Below, piece after piece: positions 10,401-25,400 of a stretch of 64,000 nt of DNA. The position numbers and the translations under genes were made by a program. Location of the stretch: NCBI GenBank assembly GCA_032622095.1, contig CP136066.1:62092609-62156608 (forward strand). The letters are read 5' to 3'. The stretch is from Siphonodentalium dalli (Eukaryota; Mollusca; Scaphopoda; Gadilida; Siphonodentaliidae). Position 1 is the first letter of the stretch. Every line of letters begins with the position of its first letter. The notes beneath the pieces were generated by a model. That model was not told the DNA's origin. It did no database searches and worked only from the letters and a program-made list of their open reading frames with translations.

Positions 10401-13400
10401 CTCAATGTTTTCACCATCAAGGGTCAATTGTTCCATATAGTCACCTTTACGGTTGCAAAACACCATGGCCTTAGTTTTGTCTACATTGACAGTTAACTTC
10501 CATGCTGTTGCGTAATTGCTAAAAGCATTCAATGCACGTTGCATACTATCGTGGTCTTCTGCGAGAATAATCGTATCATCGGCGTAAAGCACACACATAA
10601 TTTTCATGTAGTGTCCAAGTTTATCATAAAACTCGTCACTTAAAAATTTTAAGCCATCGATGGCACAATTATCGAGAAAAGTTTCTAAATCGTTTAGATA
10701 CATTGAGAACAAGAAAGGTGACAGGGATTCGCCCTGTCTCACCCCCATATTACAACTAAAAAACTCAGATCGTTCCCCTCCTTGTACAACACATGACTTA
10801 ATATTGCAATACATGCTGCGTATAACTTTAAGAATGCGACCATTAATATTCGTCGTCATCAGTTTTACCCATAGGCCGTCACGCCAAACCGTGTCAAATG
10901 CTTTTCTAAAATCAATAAAACAACTGTACAGTTATTTTCCCCGGGAAAGATACATATCAATAAGACACTTGAGGATAAAAATATTATCAACCGTTGAGTG
11001 GTTTTTCCGGAAACCCGCTTGAAATTCAGAGACAGTGTCACTTTCTTCTCAAAAATCAACTAGTCTTTTGTTCAAAATCGATGAAAATAATTTTCCCATT
11101 ACGCTCAGTAGAGTGATTCCTCGGTAGGAGTCCGGGTTTGATCGCTTCCCCTTTTTCTTGAAAATAGGTTGGATTAGACCTTCTGTCCAACGTTCGGGGA
11201 ATATTCCACTTCTAAAAATAGCATTAAACAGTTTCAGGTATATATCAACCATCAAATGTTTTGTGTTAATTATATATTCTGGTAAGATATTGTCTGAACC
11301 AGGTCACTTCTTTCCCTTTAACCGGCCTATAGCATTAAATATTTCTTCTTGGGTTATGTTACGATTCAATACACTGTCGTCATTATCGTCATACATCTGG
11401 TTTAATAAGATATCTAAGTCACTATCTAGATTTTGGGAATCGTTAATAGTTTTGAAATGTTCAAAAAAATCATTCATTGGGACATCAGTGCTAGTATGTT
11501 CCATCAGCATTAATTCGCTTGATAGTTTTCCAAAATTGTTTCGGGTTGTTGCAAGTTCTATGTAGTAAGTCGTTTCGATGTCTTTCGAAAGCTTTTATCT
11601 TGTCATCTAAGATTGATTTATATTGTTTCCCTGCGTTTTTCATTTTTAATTTGTTATTTGGCGATGGACGTTTCTTATATATTCGTTTTGCTCGGTTAAA
11701 TGACTTTCGCATATTAGTGCACTCGGTATCAAACCAGTGTGGTCCTTTTCTTTTTTTACGAAAATTAGTTTTTTCGACTAGACCGAACGTTTTTGTTGCT
11801 GCGAGAAAAAACGTGTATTCTATATTGCTACAAAGGTTATCAATATCGTTTTGTGAGGTCAAATTATCTGCTAACTTAAATAGATCATCAATTTGTGTAT
11901 TGCAGAAGTTTGAAACAAAATCACATAAGCTATCACCGTCCCATCGACCTGGTTTTGGGCCCAGTGGAAGTTTACGATCGTCATGTATATTAGGCGTATC
12001 TACTTTTGGGTCCACCAATAGTTCTACTGTGACAGACACACTATTTCAAGGCTTGCTACCAAGAGCATTTACATAAACTTTCTTTGATGACATCAAAGAT
12101 TTATTTACAAGCCTGCAAATAGTGTGTCTGTCATTTACAGATTGAGGTCCCCAGAGGGTGAATTTAGTGATGCTATCCCGCATGATGGGCTAGCATCACG
12201 ATATTCACCCTTTGGGAACCTCATTCTGCTTAGGCCTCGACTGCTATGGGGAGACCTAGGATCAGATTGAAGTTCCCCAGTTGAAGTTGGTGATGTTCAC
12301 ACATTAGTCACCTCGATTATGGTTTTTACCTTCTGCAAATTAGGGGATGTAGAAACTGAACTGAAGGGAAAAAGTAACTAAAACAATGTTAATTTGAGAT
12401 GAAAGATACTTCCCAGAAGATGATGCTAGCCTGCTTTGAATAACAAATAAATTTCTATGACAAACATGTTTTCGGATAGAAACTTTTGTTTACCAAAATT
12501 TTCTGTTTATATACCAAGCCCCACAGTGGAGTCATAATAATATTTTTTTTTTACAGAGGTTTGTTTGAAAAAGATAAGTTGATCTTCTCCTTCATGCTGT
12601 GTGTCGAAATCATAAAACAAGTTGGAAAGATCTCCGAAGACGGATGGAACTTCTTCCTCCGAGGCGCAGCCGGCATGGACAAGGTATGTGTATGTCAGTG
12701 TTGATGCTCACCAGTATGTCAGTCAGTGTTCACACTCACCAGCCATGTTACCTCGTCAGACACCCACTTACCTGTCACTGTTACATATTTTATTGTCCCC
12801 CGTAAAATTTATTTTGGGGGGACTATTGTAATCAGCTCCGTCCGTGCGTCCGTCTGGAGTTATAACTCCAGTAATGATCATCCGATTTGATTGAGAATTG
12901 GTATGTATGTGTCTCAACCAATCATGTAGGTGCTCTGCAATTCTGGGTTTGATCCGATGTTCTTTTATGGAGTTATTTCCCTTTTTTCAACTTTTTTTTT
13001 ACTTAGAAAATTCTTCTTTTTGGTTTCCGGATGATATCTCAAGTTTGGATCCTTTAATTGCAAATACCGTTTTATGTGGATCAGTTATATCAAGATACAG
13101 GTTGAATTCGAATTTGAGTTTGAGTTTCCTCGAGTTATGGACTGATTTCGACTTAGAATTTTTCTTGTTTTTTCTTTGGTTTCCGGATGATAACTCAAGG
13201 AAATTCTGGTTTTTGGTCGGTCGTACATATCAAAATACAGGTCAAGTTCGAATTTGAGTGTGATCCAATGATTTTTCCCAGAGTTATGGGCCTTTCGACT
13301 TTGAAAAACATTTTTTATAATTTTCTGTATGAGGGTACCTTCATGGTGTAATCAACTCCTCCTACAGTTTTGATCGTAGATATTTGAAACTTCAGAGTAT

Positions 13401-16400
13401 TGTTACCCACATATTGCAGATGTGCAACATGTATATAGATGACGGAATTTTTTTTTTTTAACGGAATTATTAACCCTTTCGACTTAGAACATTTTTTTTC
13501 ATTTCTTTAACAAAGCGGCATCGACTTGCCACGTTGTCGGGGGACACTGTGGTCGGCCGACCTTTTATTTTAATATTTTAATTACTGACAGAAATACCTT
13601 CAAATACAAATAATATATTAACCATAAAATAAAATAAAAACCAAACTGTATATAAATATTTGAAGGCTCCAGAATGGAGACTTCCCATAATGCAACTTTC
13701 TAAGTTTTTTGAAGTTTTATAAAAGAGTAAAATATAAAATAACACACAAAGGGAATAATTACTGGTTACCATTTATATAGTGAACCATCCATGTGGAAAG
13801 GGACTTACTTAGTTATGGTTGGACACAACTAAAGATGAATAAATATATGGGACGAAATTGGGTTAAACATCACAATAAACAATCAACGAATTGGTACATA
13901 AAACACATAAGAACTCACCAATTCGGAAAGATTAAGGTCCTGGATGTTTTAGTTAATATAATACTGTTCCATTTTACATAAATCTACATTGTAGTTTTGT
14001 AAAGATAAAATATATTATGATTTGAACATGATTGTTTGCAAACGTCCTGTTTGATTTTCTTCGCACTTTTTATTTAGTGGGAAAGATTATTACGCGGTAA
14101 TGCATTAATTCAGTTATTGGGCTGGTTTATATTTGGATTGTGATTTGATTGGGCTAAAAGATAAGAACAAGATCGTCAAGTGAATTAAGAGTGCTAGGTT
14201 GATTAGACAGATTATTAGGTTTAAAACAAATAAGTAATAAGCATGTATAAAAGAGAATTAGTATTAATTCAGACTACAAAACTTACTTATACATGTAAAT
14301 ACATTGCCGTCACAATTCTGCAAATGTCCAGCGCCATATTGTCAGGCCTTTGCATGATTCTGTTCTATTTATAGGAGCGACCTGCTAAGCCTGATGTGAA
14401 ATGGCTGTCGAAGACTGTGTGGAATTCCGCTGTGGATGTAAGCGCGTCTGTGGCATCTTTCAGAGGAATATACCAAGATCTAGCAAGAACGCCTGTGTGG
14501 GTCAAACTGGGAGATGTTGAGGTAAGCCAATGATTCAATAATGAAAAGGACCATGTTCCTTGTCAACAAACGGTGTTCATGTGTTTTGTGGGGGTGGGTA
14601 AAGAAATGGTATTCATGTGTTTTGTGGGGGTAAACAAAGGGTGTTCATGTGTTTTGTGGGGGTGGGTAAACAAAGGGTATTCATGGGTTTTGTGGGGGAC
14701 GTAAACAAAGGGTGTTCATGTGTTTTGTGGGGGAGGGTAAACAAAGGGTATTCATGGGTTTTGTGGGGGAGGTAAACAAAGGGTGTTCATGTGTTTTGTG
14801 GGGGTGGGTAAACAAAGGGTATTCATGGGTTTTGTGGGGGAGGGTAAACAAAGGGTATTCATGGGTTTTGTGGGGGTGGGTAAACAAAGGGTGTTCATGT
14901 GTTTTGTGGGGGAGGGTAAACAAAGGGTATTCATGGGTTTTGTGGGGGAGGGTAAACAAAGGGTGTTCATGGGTTTTGTGGGGGTGTTCATGTGTGTTGT
15001 GGGGGTGGGTAAACAAACGGTGTTCATGTGTTTTGTGGGGGAGGGTATGAAGGGGTTTTACAGAGATATAGCCCAGTGCAAGCCTTCAAATAGTGTGTCT
15101 GTCATTTGCAGAGTGCGGTCCTTGGAGGGTGAATTTAGTGATGCTACCCCGCATAGCGGTCAAGCATCACCAAATTCACCCTCCAAGGACCTCATTCTTC
15201 TTAGGCCTCATCTTCTGGGAAGTATCTATAGTCTCAAATTCAACATTGTTTTTAGTTATTTTTTCCTTGTTCAGTTTCTATATCCCCCCTAATCCCCAGA
15301 AGATAAAATGCACAATCGAGGTGACTAATGGGTGAACATAACCAACTTCAAATTGGGAAATTCAATCTGATCCTAGGTCTCCCATAGCAGTTGAGGCTTA
15401 AGCAGAATGATGTTCCCAGAGGTTGAATTTGTTGATGCTAGCCCACTGTACTGTGCAGGCTAGCATCACTAAATTTACCCTCTGGGAACCTCATTTTGCA
15501 GATGACAGACACACTATTTCCAGGCTTGGCCCAGTGTCATTTCATGCTTTTGTCACCGCAATTTTATTAGTTGGTTAACGACCATCGGTGGGGAAAAAAA
15601 TCTCTTGATGGGGGAAGTGAATTTTTTTTTTCAAAAACACAGGCAGATCTTGACATAATCGGCAATTATTACACATGATCACTGGTAAATAAAAATCTCA
15701 AATATTCACTTGATATTATTTTTTGCGAAATAAAAATTACTGAAATCAGCACATTAACCCTTCCATGACTGTAGCTTCCTGAAATTTTGTGACAACCGTG
15801 TGCTAATGCATTCTCTTATACATTTGCCTAACAATATTTACCTTGACCTTGTAAGCCACTGCATTCTCTTATATATGCGAGGCTCTCTATGGGATAATTT
15901 AATGCTGCACCAGCGCAGCTCCCATCATGAAAGTGTTAATATCTCAATTATTCTCATTTCCCCCATTATGACTGATAGAACAGTTGGTTAGAAGGCTTAC
16001 ACAAACTAAACACCATGGGCAAACAATGTATTATTTTTTTGTTGAAATTTTTGGTGATGAGGGACTATACAGGCTAAGGCCGATTCACAACTTCACAATT
16101 CGATTCGAATCACGATTTTTGCCTGACGATTTGATGCACATCGCGATGCAGCTACTCTGGAGTATGACATTGGCTGCTTTCAAGTTTTTTCAGTAATACA
16201 GGCTGACAGCGGGTCAGTGGAGTTTTACACAGCATATTATCCTATCATGATATTTAAACTGTTCAATTTAGAAATACTGGTGTAATCAATAAAACTTATA
16301 GTTCACAATATGAATCGAATTGAGAATCGGAAATCGTGATGCATCGAAATCATGATGAATCGTTAAGACCGTAATACAGACCTTTAGATTTGTGAAATTT

Positions 16401-19400
16401 TGTCACATCAGGAAAAACCATAGTTTCGAAATTTAGACCAAAAAACTTGAAATAGTTGCATTAATTTTCTGAGAATGACCGTTTTCAGGATAAATTTCCA
16501 TTGATATCAATATGAAATTCGACATTTTACTGTTTCTCAGTGCTACATGTGTATAAACATAGCTATATAATTGCCAACATTATTTTTAAGGTTGCTGGTA
16601 ACCCTAAAGAGGATCAGGGATATGGCCGGATGCCAGATGAACCCGCCCCTCTCATCGAGGGTGAGTCACAGGAGAAAATACTTGACGATGGTTTAACCAA
16701 GGGACATTGGGACAAGAGACTGACGACATTCCAAAAACTTCTGTTCATTAAAATCTTCAAAGAAGAACAGGTATGTTTCTTGTTATTACTTCAATATATA
16801 CATTGGGCCAAAGAAAAGATATTTGTGGTTCGGGTTTCCCTACCTACCATGTTTTAAATCCCCTACCCTAAACATTTTTTTCTGAAATTTCGGTAAATTT
16901 TTTACAGTGAAAAATGTCATTGTCTCAGAATGGGTTGTTTTCTTAGTCAAAGCATTGTGTTTAATACAGTTTATACACAGAAAATCAAAATTAATGTTTA
17001 ACCCTTTCATTACTTGAGCTTCCTGAAATTTTGCGAAAACCCTGTGCCAACGCATTCTCTTATATATCTCCCATAGGGAACCTCATATATATAAGAGAAT
17101 ACATTTACCTCACAATATTTATATTGACCTTGTAAGCCAGTGCATTCTCTTATATATGTGAGGCTCCCTATGGGAATGCTCTGGCACAGGATCTTTAAAG
17201 CTGCACCAGCACCTTTTTATGCAGTGACCCTGAAATAATCACCATCCAATGGACATATAGTGGCACTTTAATTTTTACTTCCCTGTTTGTGTATGCTAAA
17301 AAAACTTCAGCTAAGTGATCAAGCTATTAAGTGATGGCAATATCATAGCTCAAAACCCTTTTCCGATGTATGAAAAATGTCCTGGGTTAAATTAATTGCA
17401 TAGACAACATCCATATTATATATCTACATCTATCAGTAAGCGCATCCCTGAGGATAAGCCCAGTCTAAAAAATCATGTGGTGGTCCTCGGAAGATAAGCT
17501 CCAGCTAATTTCCATTGCAAATTAATTTTTTTTAAATTTTTTTTCACAAAATTCTGTACATGTATTACAATATATAAGATGATCTTTGTGTCTTATTTTA
17601 TAATATTTTATAATATTTATCTAACATAAAAAAAACTAATTATTTTCATTGAATAAATTTATTTACACGCTTCAAATAAAACACGACATTAGATTAGCAC
17701 TATGAATGCAAACTGAGATTTTTCATGAGGGGGTCCTCGAAGGTAAGCCCAGTCGAAAGTTTTTGTGTCAAAAAATCCCCCCCCCCCCCCCGGGCTTATT
17801 GATGGGTGTCTACATTATTTTATTCTAGAAACAATCAATACCATTAGTTCATGCCTGACCACCATCAATGAGTCAACATTACTGCAATATCGTCGCAAGA
17901 TAATTTATAATACTATGATGTCAAACCCTTTGCTTGCGATATGATATGCATACATTATTATTTTTGTTTCAGACTGTGTTTGGAATATCAGAGTTTGTTA
18001 AATTGGAGTTGGGTCAGCAGTTCGTTGAGAGTCCGCCAGTCAATCTGAATATGTTATATGAGGACATCAACAAGATCACACCCCTCGTGTTCGTTCTCAG
18101 TACCGGCTCCGATCCTATGGGTGCTTTCCTCCGATTCGCCAGAGATATGAACTATGCTGACAGGTGAGTTAATATATTTTTACCAGAGACCAGTCTAGAG
18201 GTTTACAAGCCTGCAAATAGCGTGTCTGTCATTTGCAGAATGAGGTCCCCAGAGGGTTAATTTAGTGATGCTATCCCACATAGCGGGCTAGCATCACCAA
18301 ATTCACCCTCTGGAGACCTCATTCTGCTTATGCCTCATCTTCTGGGAAGTATCTGTAGTCTCAAATTAACATTGTTTTTAGTTACATTTCCCTTATAGGA
18401 AGTTTCTATATCCCCTAATTTGCAGAAGATAAAATTCATAATTGAGGTGCCCAATGGGTGAACATCACCAACTTCAACTGGGGAACTTCAATCTGATCCT
18501 AGGTCTGCCATATCAGTTGACAGCCTAAGCAGAATGAGGTCCCCAGAGGGTGAATTTAGTGATGCTAGCCCGCTATGCGGGATAGCGTCACAAAATTCAC
18601 CCTCTGGGGACCTCATTCTGCAAATGACAGACACATTATTTGCAGGCTTGGAGGTTTAACCAGATCACTTTTCCTATTAACCCTTCCATGTCTGGATCTT
18701 CCTGAATTTTTGTGAAAACCCTGTGCCAATGCATTGAGAATACATTGGCCTAACAATATTTACCTTGACCTTGTAAGCCAGTGCATTCATTATCTTATAT
18801 ATGCGAGGCTTCCTATGGCAGACTCGCATATATAAGAGAATGCACTGGCACAGGATATTTTGCTGCATTAAGGCAGCTCCCGTCATGAAAGATTTAATGG
18901 GAAGTGGGCTGAAATCAGGGAGAATGTTTACAAGGGCTGAATTTCTATTGAATTCTCAACACCAATCAGTCTTCTTGATTTGATTAGTATTATTCGGCAA
19001 TGATCAAATTTATCTTTCTTATGAAGGTATACAACAAATCTTTTTAGTCTCACTGATAAACATTTTTTATTTGCTGTTTGTGACACTGGATAATATATTT
19101 TGATAACCAGCTTATCAGGAGTTTGAGATAATCATGCAGTTGACGTCTATAAATGGTTGACACCTACAGTAATACCGTAAATAATTGACCCCTTAACCAC
19201 AGCAGAATTATTGGTAATTTTTCAGGATTTAGTCGGAAATAATATGGCTTGTTGCCATTCATCGGTAAGCCCTCACTGAGAGCTTTCCGATGAATGACAA
19301 CAAGCCATATTTCCAACTAAATCCTGAAAAATTACCCATAATTCTGCTGTGGTTAAGTAGTCGATTATTTAGAGCATTACTGCAGCCGGGTAATTCTCAG

Positions 19401-22400
19401 AATCTTAAGTTGTGTTTATATTGAGTTTTTTTTCCCTCACTGACTAAATTTATTAAAATTATTGTTTAATTATGTTATATGTTAGAAATAGAAAACATGA
19501 AAGTCAAATAAGCATTTCAAATGATTTTGATAATTTTTTTGATAGCAGCATGTGAGAATAATTAACTTTCGTTCTTGCAGAGTACATTCGATATCCCTGG
19601 GTCAGGGACAAGGACCAGTCGCAGAGAAACTCATTCACAATGCTGTTAAATCTGGAGACTGGGTCTTCTTACAGGTATATTTTCATAGAAGTTTGTCTGA
19701 CCGGATAAACTAGTACATGAGCTGTGAAAATTTGCAATGCACATTCATAAATTAGTAATCGTTAAAAAAATCATATCTATAACTGAAATTTACCAGGAAG
19801 ATAGATTTCGATTGTGCCCCGATTTTGAACATCAAACACACCTCAACCATTTAATATATTTTTGTAACATGGAGGTTCCTGGATGTGCACAAATTGGGCA
19901 CCTCGATTATGCGTTGTGTCATCTGCCAATTTGTGGATTTAGAGAAACTCAACTAGAAAGGAAAAAAAAAAATTCTAAAGAAACTAAAAAATATGTTAAT
20001 TTGTTAAAAAGATACTTACCAGAGAAGATGAGGCCTAAGCAGAATGAGGTCCATATTTGGAACGGCTGTGTCTCAGAAGGTGCCCATAGAGTAATAGAAA
20101 ATAGCTGAAATCATAAAATCATTTTCCCTGTTATGGCTCCCAGAATACAACAGAATTCAGACTAGTTTATTTTCAATGGAAGGGGAGTAACTCTATATCT
20201 AAATATATAGAGTTATTCCCCTTCCATTGAAAATAATCAACTTTGTGCAGAAACTTTAGTACAGAACAGACATCGATATCTCAACAAAAACAAACATGTT
20301 CACAGTTTATTACATCGAATAAGTTGAAAATACAATGTTTTGGAGCTTCCTCTTTCAAATGGTAAATAATATGGCATATATTTTATATAATGTGATCTGG
20401 GGGTTCGAAAATTAAGTGAGCCTCTAATGACTCTTACAAGCCTGCAAATAGCGTGTCTTTCATTTGCAGAATGAGGTCCCCAGAGGGTGAATTTAGTGAT
20501 GCTATCCCGCACAGCGAGCTAGTATCACCAAATTCACCCTCTGGAGACCTCATTCTACAATGGTTTTAGTTACTTTTTCCCTTCTGGGAAGTTTCTATAT
20601 CCCCTAATTTGCAGAAGATAAAATACATAATCTAGGTGCCCAATGGGTGAACATCACCAACTTCATTCAACTGGGAACTTCATTCTGATCCTAAGTCTAC
20701 CATAGCAGTTGATGGCCTAAGCAGAATCAGTTCCCCAGAGGGTGAATTTAGTGATGCTAGCCCGCTTTGTGGGATTGCGTCACTAAATTCACCCTCTGGG
20801 GACCTCATTCTGCAAATGACAGATACGCTATCTGCAGGCTTTGACTGTTACCTTTTCCTCCACAGAATTGTCACTTGGCTGCTTCTTGGATGACAGCCAT
20901 GGAGAATCTTCTGTTGGCTCTAGCAGAGAAACCCAACGACATTCACGAAGACTACCGTTTATACCTCAGTTCCATGCCTGCTAAAATATTCCCAGTCAGC
21001 GTACTACAAAACAGTGCTAAAGTTACCAATGAGCCTCCGAAAGGCCTGCGAGCTAATACCAGGAGAGCGTTCACTGAAATCACACAGTCATACTTCGAGG
21101 ACAGTGGTACGTTTATATACACACGTTTTTTTTTTAAACGGGACATATTATGTTTTTGGTCCATCCATCCTTCTGTCCACTTAGCCATCTGTTTGCTTTT
21201 GTTTCCAGATGATAACTTTAGATAGTCTCAACTGAATGGAATGAAATTTGGTATGTGAGTTTAATAACCCAAAATACAGGTCAAGTTCGAATTTGGGTTC
21301 TGCCTTCCAATTTTCGCCAGAGTTATGGCCCTTTGTTGGTATTACCATGGGCGTTTTTTGCCATGCCCTAGCGATGCTCGTTATGAATATTATCTAGTAC
21401 TCTTGCTCCATTCCCATTAAATATGAATAAACAATCGAAGAAATACATTAAACATTTTACACTGAGCTTCAAAAATATATTCCAAATTATTAGTCTCAAT
21501 AGTGTAAATTTTCCAGTGGAAAGGATCCGGAACTCATTCCCAAAATAAGTAGAAAAATCTCTGCATATTTGACAAGATAATATCCTAGCAGTCAAGATTG
21601 GTATGATACTCATAAGAATAAGCTGTGTCTCTGGAATCCCAGAATACTTTATAGATGGGTCAACACAGTTACATGAATATGGACATCAGTCTCTAATCAA
21701 ACATAAAAAAAAAACATAAAAAATTCTAACAACAGGATGGACCAGACCTGTCTCAAAAATATTCAAATTATAATTCACAAAAAGCATTATTTATCTGAAA
21801 ATGTTACTAGTAACCCTTCAAATGGAACTCAATGATTGCATATTTTAACCCTTTCATGACGGGAGCTGCGTTGGTGCATCATTAAAGATCTTGTTGCCTG
21901 AGCATTCTCTTCTATATGCGAGTCTCCCATATGGAGCATCGAATATATAAGAGAATGCGCTGCCTTAAAAGATCAAGGTAAATATTGTCAGGCCAATGCA
22001 TTCTCTTATATATGCGAGGCATATAAGACTTGCATATATAAGAGAATGCATTGGCACAGGGTTTTCACAAAATTTCAGGAAGCTCCAGTCATGGAAGGGT
22101 TAGGTTAGCAAGACAAAATTCTGATTCAGTGTGTGGAATGATAAATTTAAAATCATGTTAACATCTTTCTCATTATCAGCATTGGGAATTGATTGGCGAA
22201 AGATAGTCTTCGGAGTCTGTTTCTTCCATGCAATAGTCTTGGAAAGGAAGAAGTTTGGTCCACTTGGATGGAACATAAAGGTAAGGCATTAACCTTGGAA
22301 TTAACCCAGCTCAACTACCTTCAATGACTACAAGATAGCTGGAAATCGATACTTGTTTAAATATTCTCCATATATTTTCTTTGAATTCGTTGTTGCTGCA

Positions 22401-25400
22401 AATATTAAATATTTTCTTGAAGGCTTTTGAAAAAACATTTGTCTTGGCTATCTGTTTAAATTATTAATTTGCCGTCCTGTATATTATAATACAGTAATAG
22501 GGATTTTAGTCTGAAATCGTAAAAGTGAGCATTTACCTATATGCCACCTATGACAATTCGGAGCATAAATTAGAGTATTGGAGTATATACTTTTCTTGTC
22601 CAAAGTCATGAATTAAAAGCATCTTATTAGTTCTAAGTTGAGAAATTTAAAATTGTTTTAGGAGCATTTCTTCTCATTTGGATTTCAGTGCCAAGTCCGA
22701 TTTTTGTATCAACCCATATTTCCTTGATCATTTTTCAAATATATTGATTATAATAATGTGATACATTGATGGAAAGAGCTCTTAGAGCTCTTTCCATCAA
22801 TGTATCACATTATTATAATCAATAAATTTGAAAAATGATCAAGGAAATATGGGTTGATACAAAAATCGGAATTGGCACTGAAAGGGTTAATACTTTAAAA
22901 CTTTGTTTTACTTACAGTATGAATTCAATGACAGTGATAGAGAGTGCGCAATGCTGAATTTACAGATGTTCTGCTCCGAGGGAGAAATACCGTGGGATGC
23001 GCTGATTTATATTACTGGAGAGGTAAGTGGATTCTATCAGTCTGAATGGACTCTGACTGTTCCCCGGAATATTAACCTTGCCATCGCTCTTCTTTGGGCG
23101 TCATTATTATAGACCTGTATGATTCAACAACATCTTGGATCACAGTCGGATTTCTGACCGGGACTAAAATAGAACAGTGGAAGCATATTGGCTGAAGTGA
23201 TTTGTGTTCAAAGATCCAAGTTTTACGAGATTCTGCCGATCTCTAGCGGGAATAAATTATCAAATCATATTCTTTTGATATCCTACTTGGTATTTGTGAA
23301 GAGATATTTTAAATATGTAAACTATTTTATTAGAACACACAAGGAAAAGTGTTGTGTTTTAATGAGTATCCCTGCTTTACTGTTGACTCGCCGTCATTAT
23401 ATTTGGATAAATGGCGTAAATGACATCATCTACTTTGAGATGGTGGTGGTTCGTATTATATGCAGTATTGCACCTTATATAATGCTCAATGTTGCTAAAC
23501 AATGCAGCATTTTCAATTTTAATGGTAAAACAAAATGAACAATACTCAAAAAGAAACAACTGGTGTAAACCACTGGCAAGCTACAGTGAAATAATGAAAG
23601 CTACAGTGAAATAACGAAAGCTACAGTGAAATAACGAAAGCTACAGTGAAATAACGAAACCTACAGTGAAATAACAACATCTAAGAGATACATACGATGA
23701 TCTACATTTCGGTAATTTTCTGCTATTTTATTGGCAAGCATATTGTAAAATTAAATACTCAAATTTGTAGTGAAAAGTATTGATATAGTATCCTTGTACT
23801 ATTTTTTGCAGTCTATTGTCTTAAATGAAACAAAAAGGGCAGCTATTATCAATTTATCACTTGTAATTACTGGTTTATTTAAAATAGAATCGCTAATCTG
23901 CAGATTATCATTTTTTATATGCTCACAGGTGAGCATATACCTCAGCAGAATGAGGTTCCCAGAGGGTGAATTTGGTGATGCTAGCCCGCTATGCGGGGTA
24001 GCATCACTAAATTCACCCTCTGGGGACCTCATTCTGCAAATGACAGACACCCTATTCAAGGCTTGTATCTTACTTATAATATCTATTATGCACATGAGGT
24101 TTTTATATCACTCATTTTTATCAACAGATAACATATGGTGGCCGTGTCACCGACGCCTTGGATCAGAGGTGCTTGAGAACGATACTGAAGTCTTTCTTCG
24201 AACGAAACACCATCGAACCCAACTATAAATACTCTCCTTCAGGTGAGAAACATAGCTCTATCAGTCTATCTTAGGACGAGAGTCTGGAACAGAATGTACA
24301 GTAATGCCCTAATTAATCGACTCCTTTAACCACAGCAGAATTATGGGTAACTTTTCAGGATTTAGTCGGAAATATGGCTTGTTGCCATTCATCGGAAAGC
24401 TCTCGGTGAGAGCTTTCCGATGAATGGCAACAAGCCATATTTCCGACTAAATCCTGAAAAGATACCCATAATTCTGCTGTGGTAAAGAGGTCGATTAATT
24501 GGAGCATTACTGTATATAGCATACTTAAAGATGTATTCGGGATTATTAATAATGTGGAACCATTCTTCCTTTTGATAAACACCATAATGCATAATAACAC
24601 GTTTTTTAAGCTGGGGAGGATTTTCAGTCAAGTCTAGAATCCATGTGATTTAACCCTGACAATGGCGGGAGCAGCACTGGTGCAGCATTATAGAGTCTGT
24701 GCCAGTGCATTCTCCTGTATATGCGAGTCTCCCATAGGGAACCTCGCATATATAACAGAATGCAATGGCTTACAAGGTCAATGTAAATATTGTTAGGCTA
24801 ATGTATTCTCTTATATTCTTACATATATACGGGAATACATTGGCTCAGGGTTTTCAAAATTTTTTAGGAAGCTCCAGCCATGGAAGGGTTAACCCTTATT
24901 CCAACGTATCGTCTTTTGACGTCTTTTGTTGTAGCGTCCGTATCGTCTTTTGACGTCTTTTGTTGTAGCGTCCGTATCGTCTTTTGACGTCTTTAATTTT
25001 TGCATTTTCAACACTCGGATTTGAGACTCGAATAAAGAGTAATAATGACGATTTACATTGATTGTGTTTTGTTCTGCTGATGGTTAAGATCATGAAGGGC
25101 ACATATTAAATCCTTTCTTCCTTTGCTAGGCTTTAGATTTGCAAAATGTTTACTTAGAATGTTGTTTTGGCCGACAAAATGAAAACAAACGAAATAGAAA
25201 CACGTGGTTTCGACGAAAACGAAAGTTGTTGTCAGAGACGCTTCCTTGTTGATTGCGTTATGCGTGGCCGCGAGGGTAATCTATGTAAAATATGACAACT
25301 TGAACTTGATATTTATATTGGATTATGTATTATTTCTTAAGTGGTGATTTTATATTTCCAAATAGTGCAATATGAACATTTTCCCAGCCGTAATTAAATC

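Larger units (their letters stand above)
9048..12029 (-). mobile_element. Non-LTR retrotransposon (LINE), decayed, antisense
   Basis: About 3.0 kb, 5'-truncated; its 3' end on the minus strand is near 9048, just after an AATAAA-containing tail. It codes for reverse transcriptase in several frames. The APE endonuclease expected upstream is missing. The clade (CR1, Jockey or I group) is not settled. It is antisense to the dynein gene in intron 7. Confidence 0.88.
8864..12055 (+). mobile_element. Family A MITE split by a LINE
   Basis: The left part is 8864-9047 and the right end is 12030-12055 (TGACAGACACACTATTTCAA plus GGCTTG). The pair is flanked by the perfect 8-bp duplication CTACCAAG (8856-8863, 12056-12063). 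The LINE therefore entered a resident MITE, within its right terminal repeat. Confidence 0.9.

Noticed and set aside
10660-12076. Plus-strand open frames opposite the LINE
   Set aside because: Shadows of the minus-strand reverse transcriptase, with no family motifs of their own.
14681-15292. Long open frames with repeated Phe-Met-Cys-Phe-Val-Gly or Thr-His-Glu-His-Pro units
   Set aside because: They come from the 35-36-bp minisatellite of intron 9 and run into a MITE.
23188-23538. 116-codon open frame in intron 15
   Set aside because: No motif, and AT-rich hydrophobic composition typical of random AT-rich DNA.
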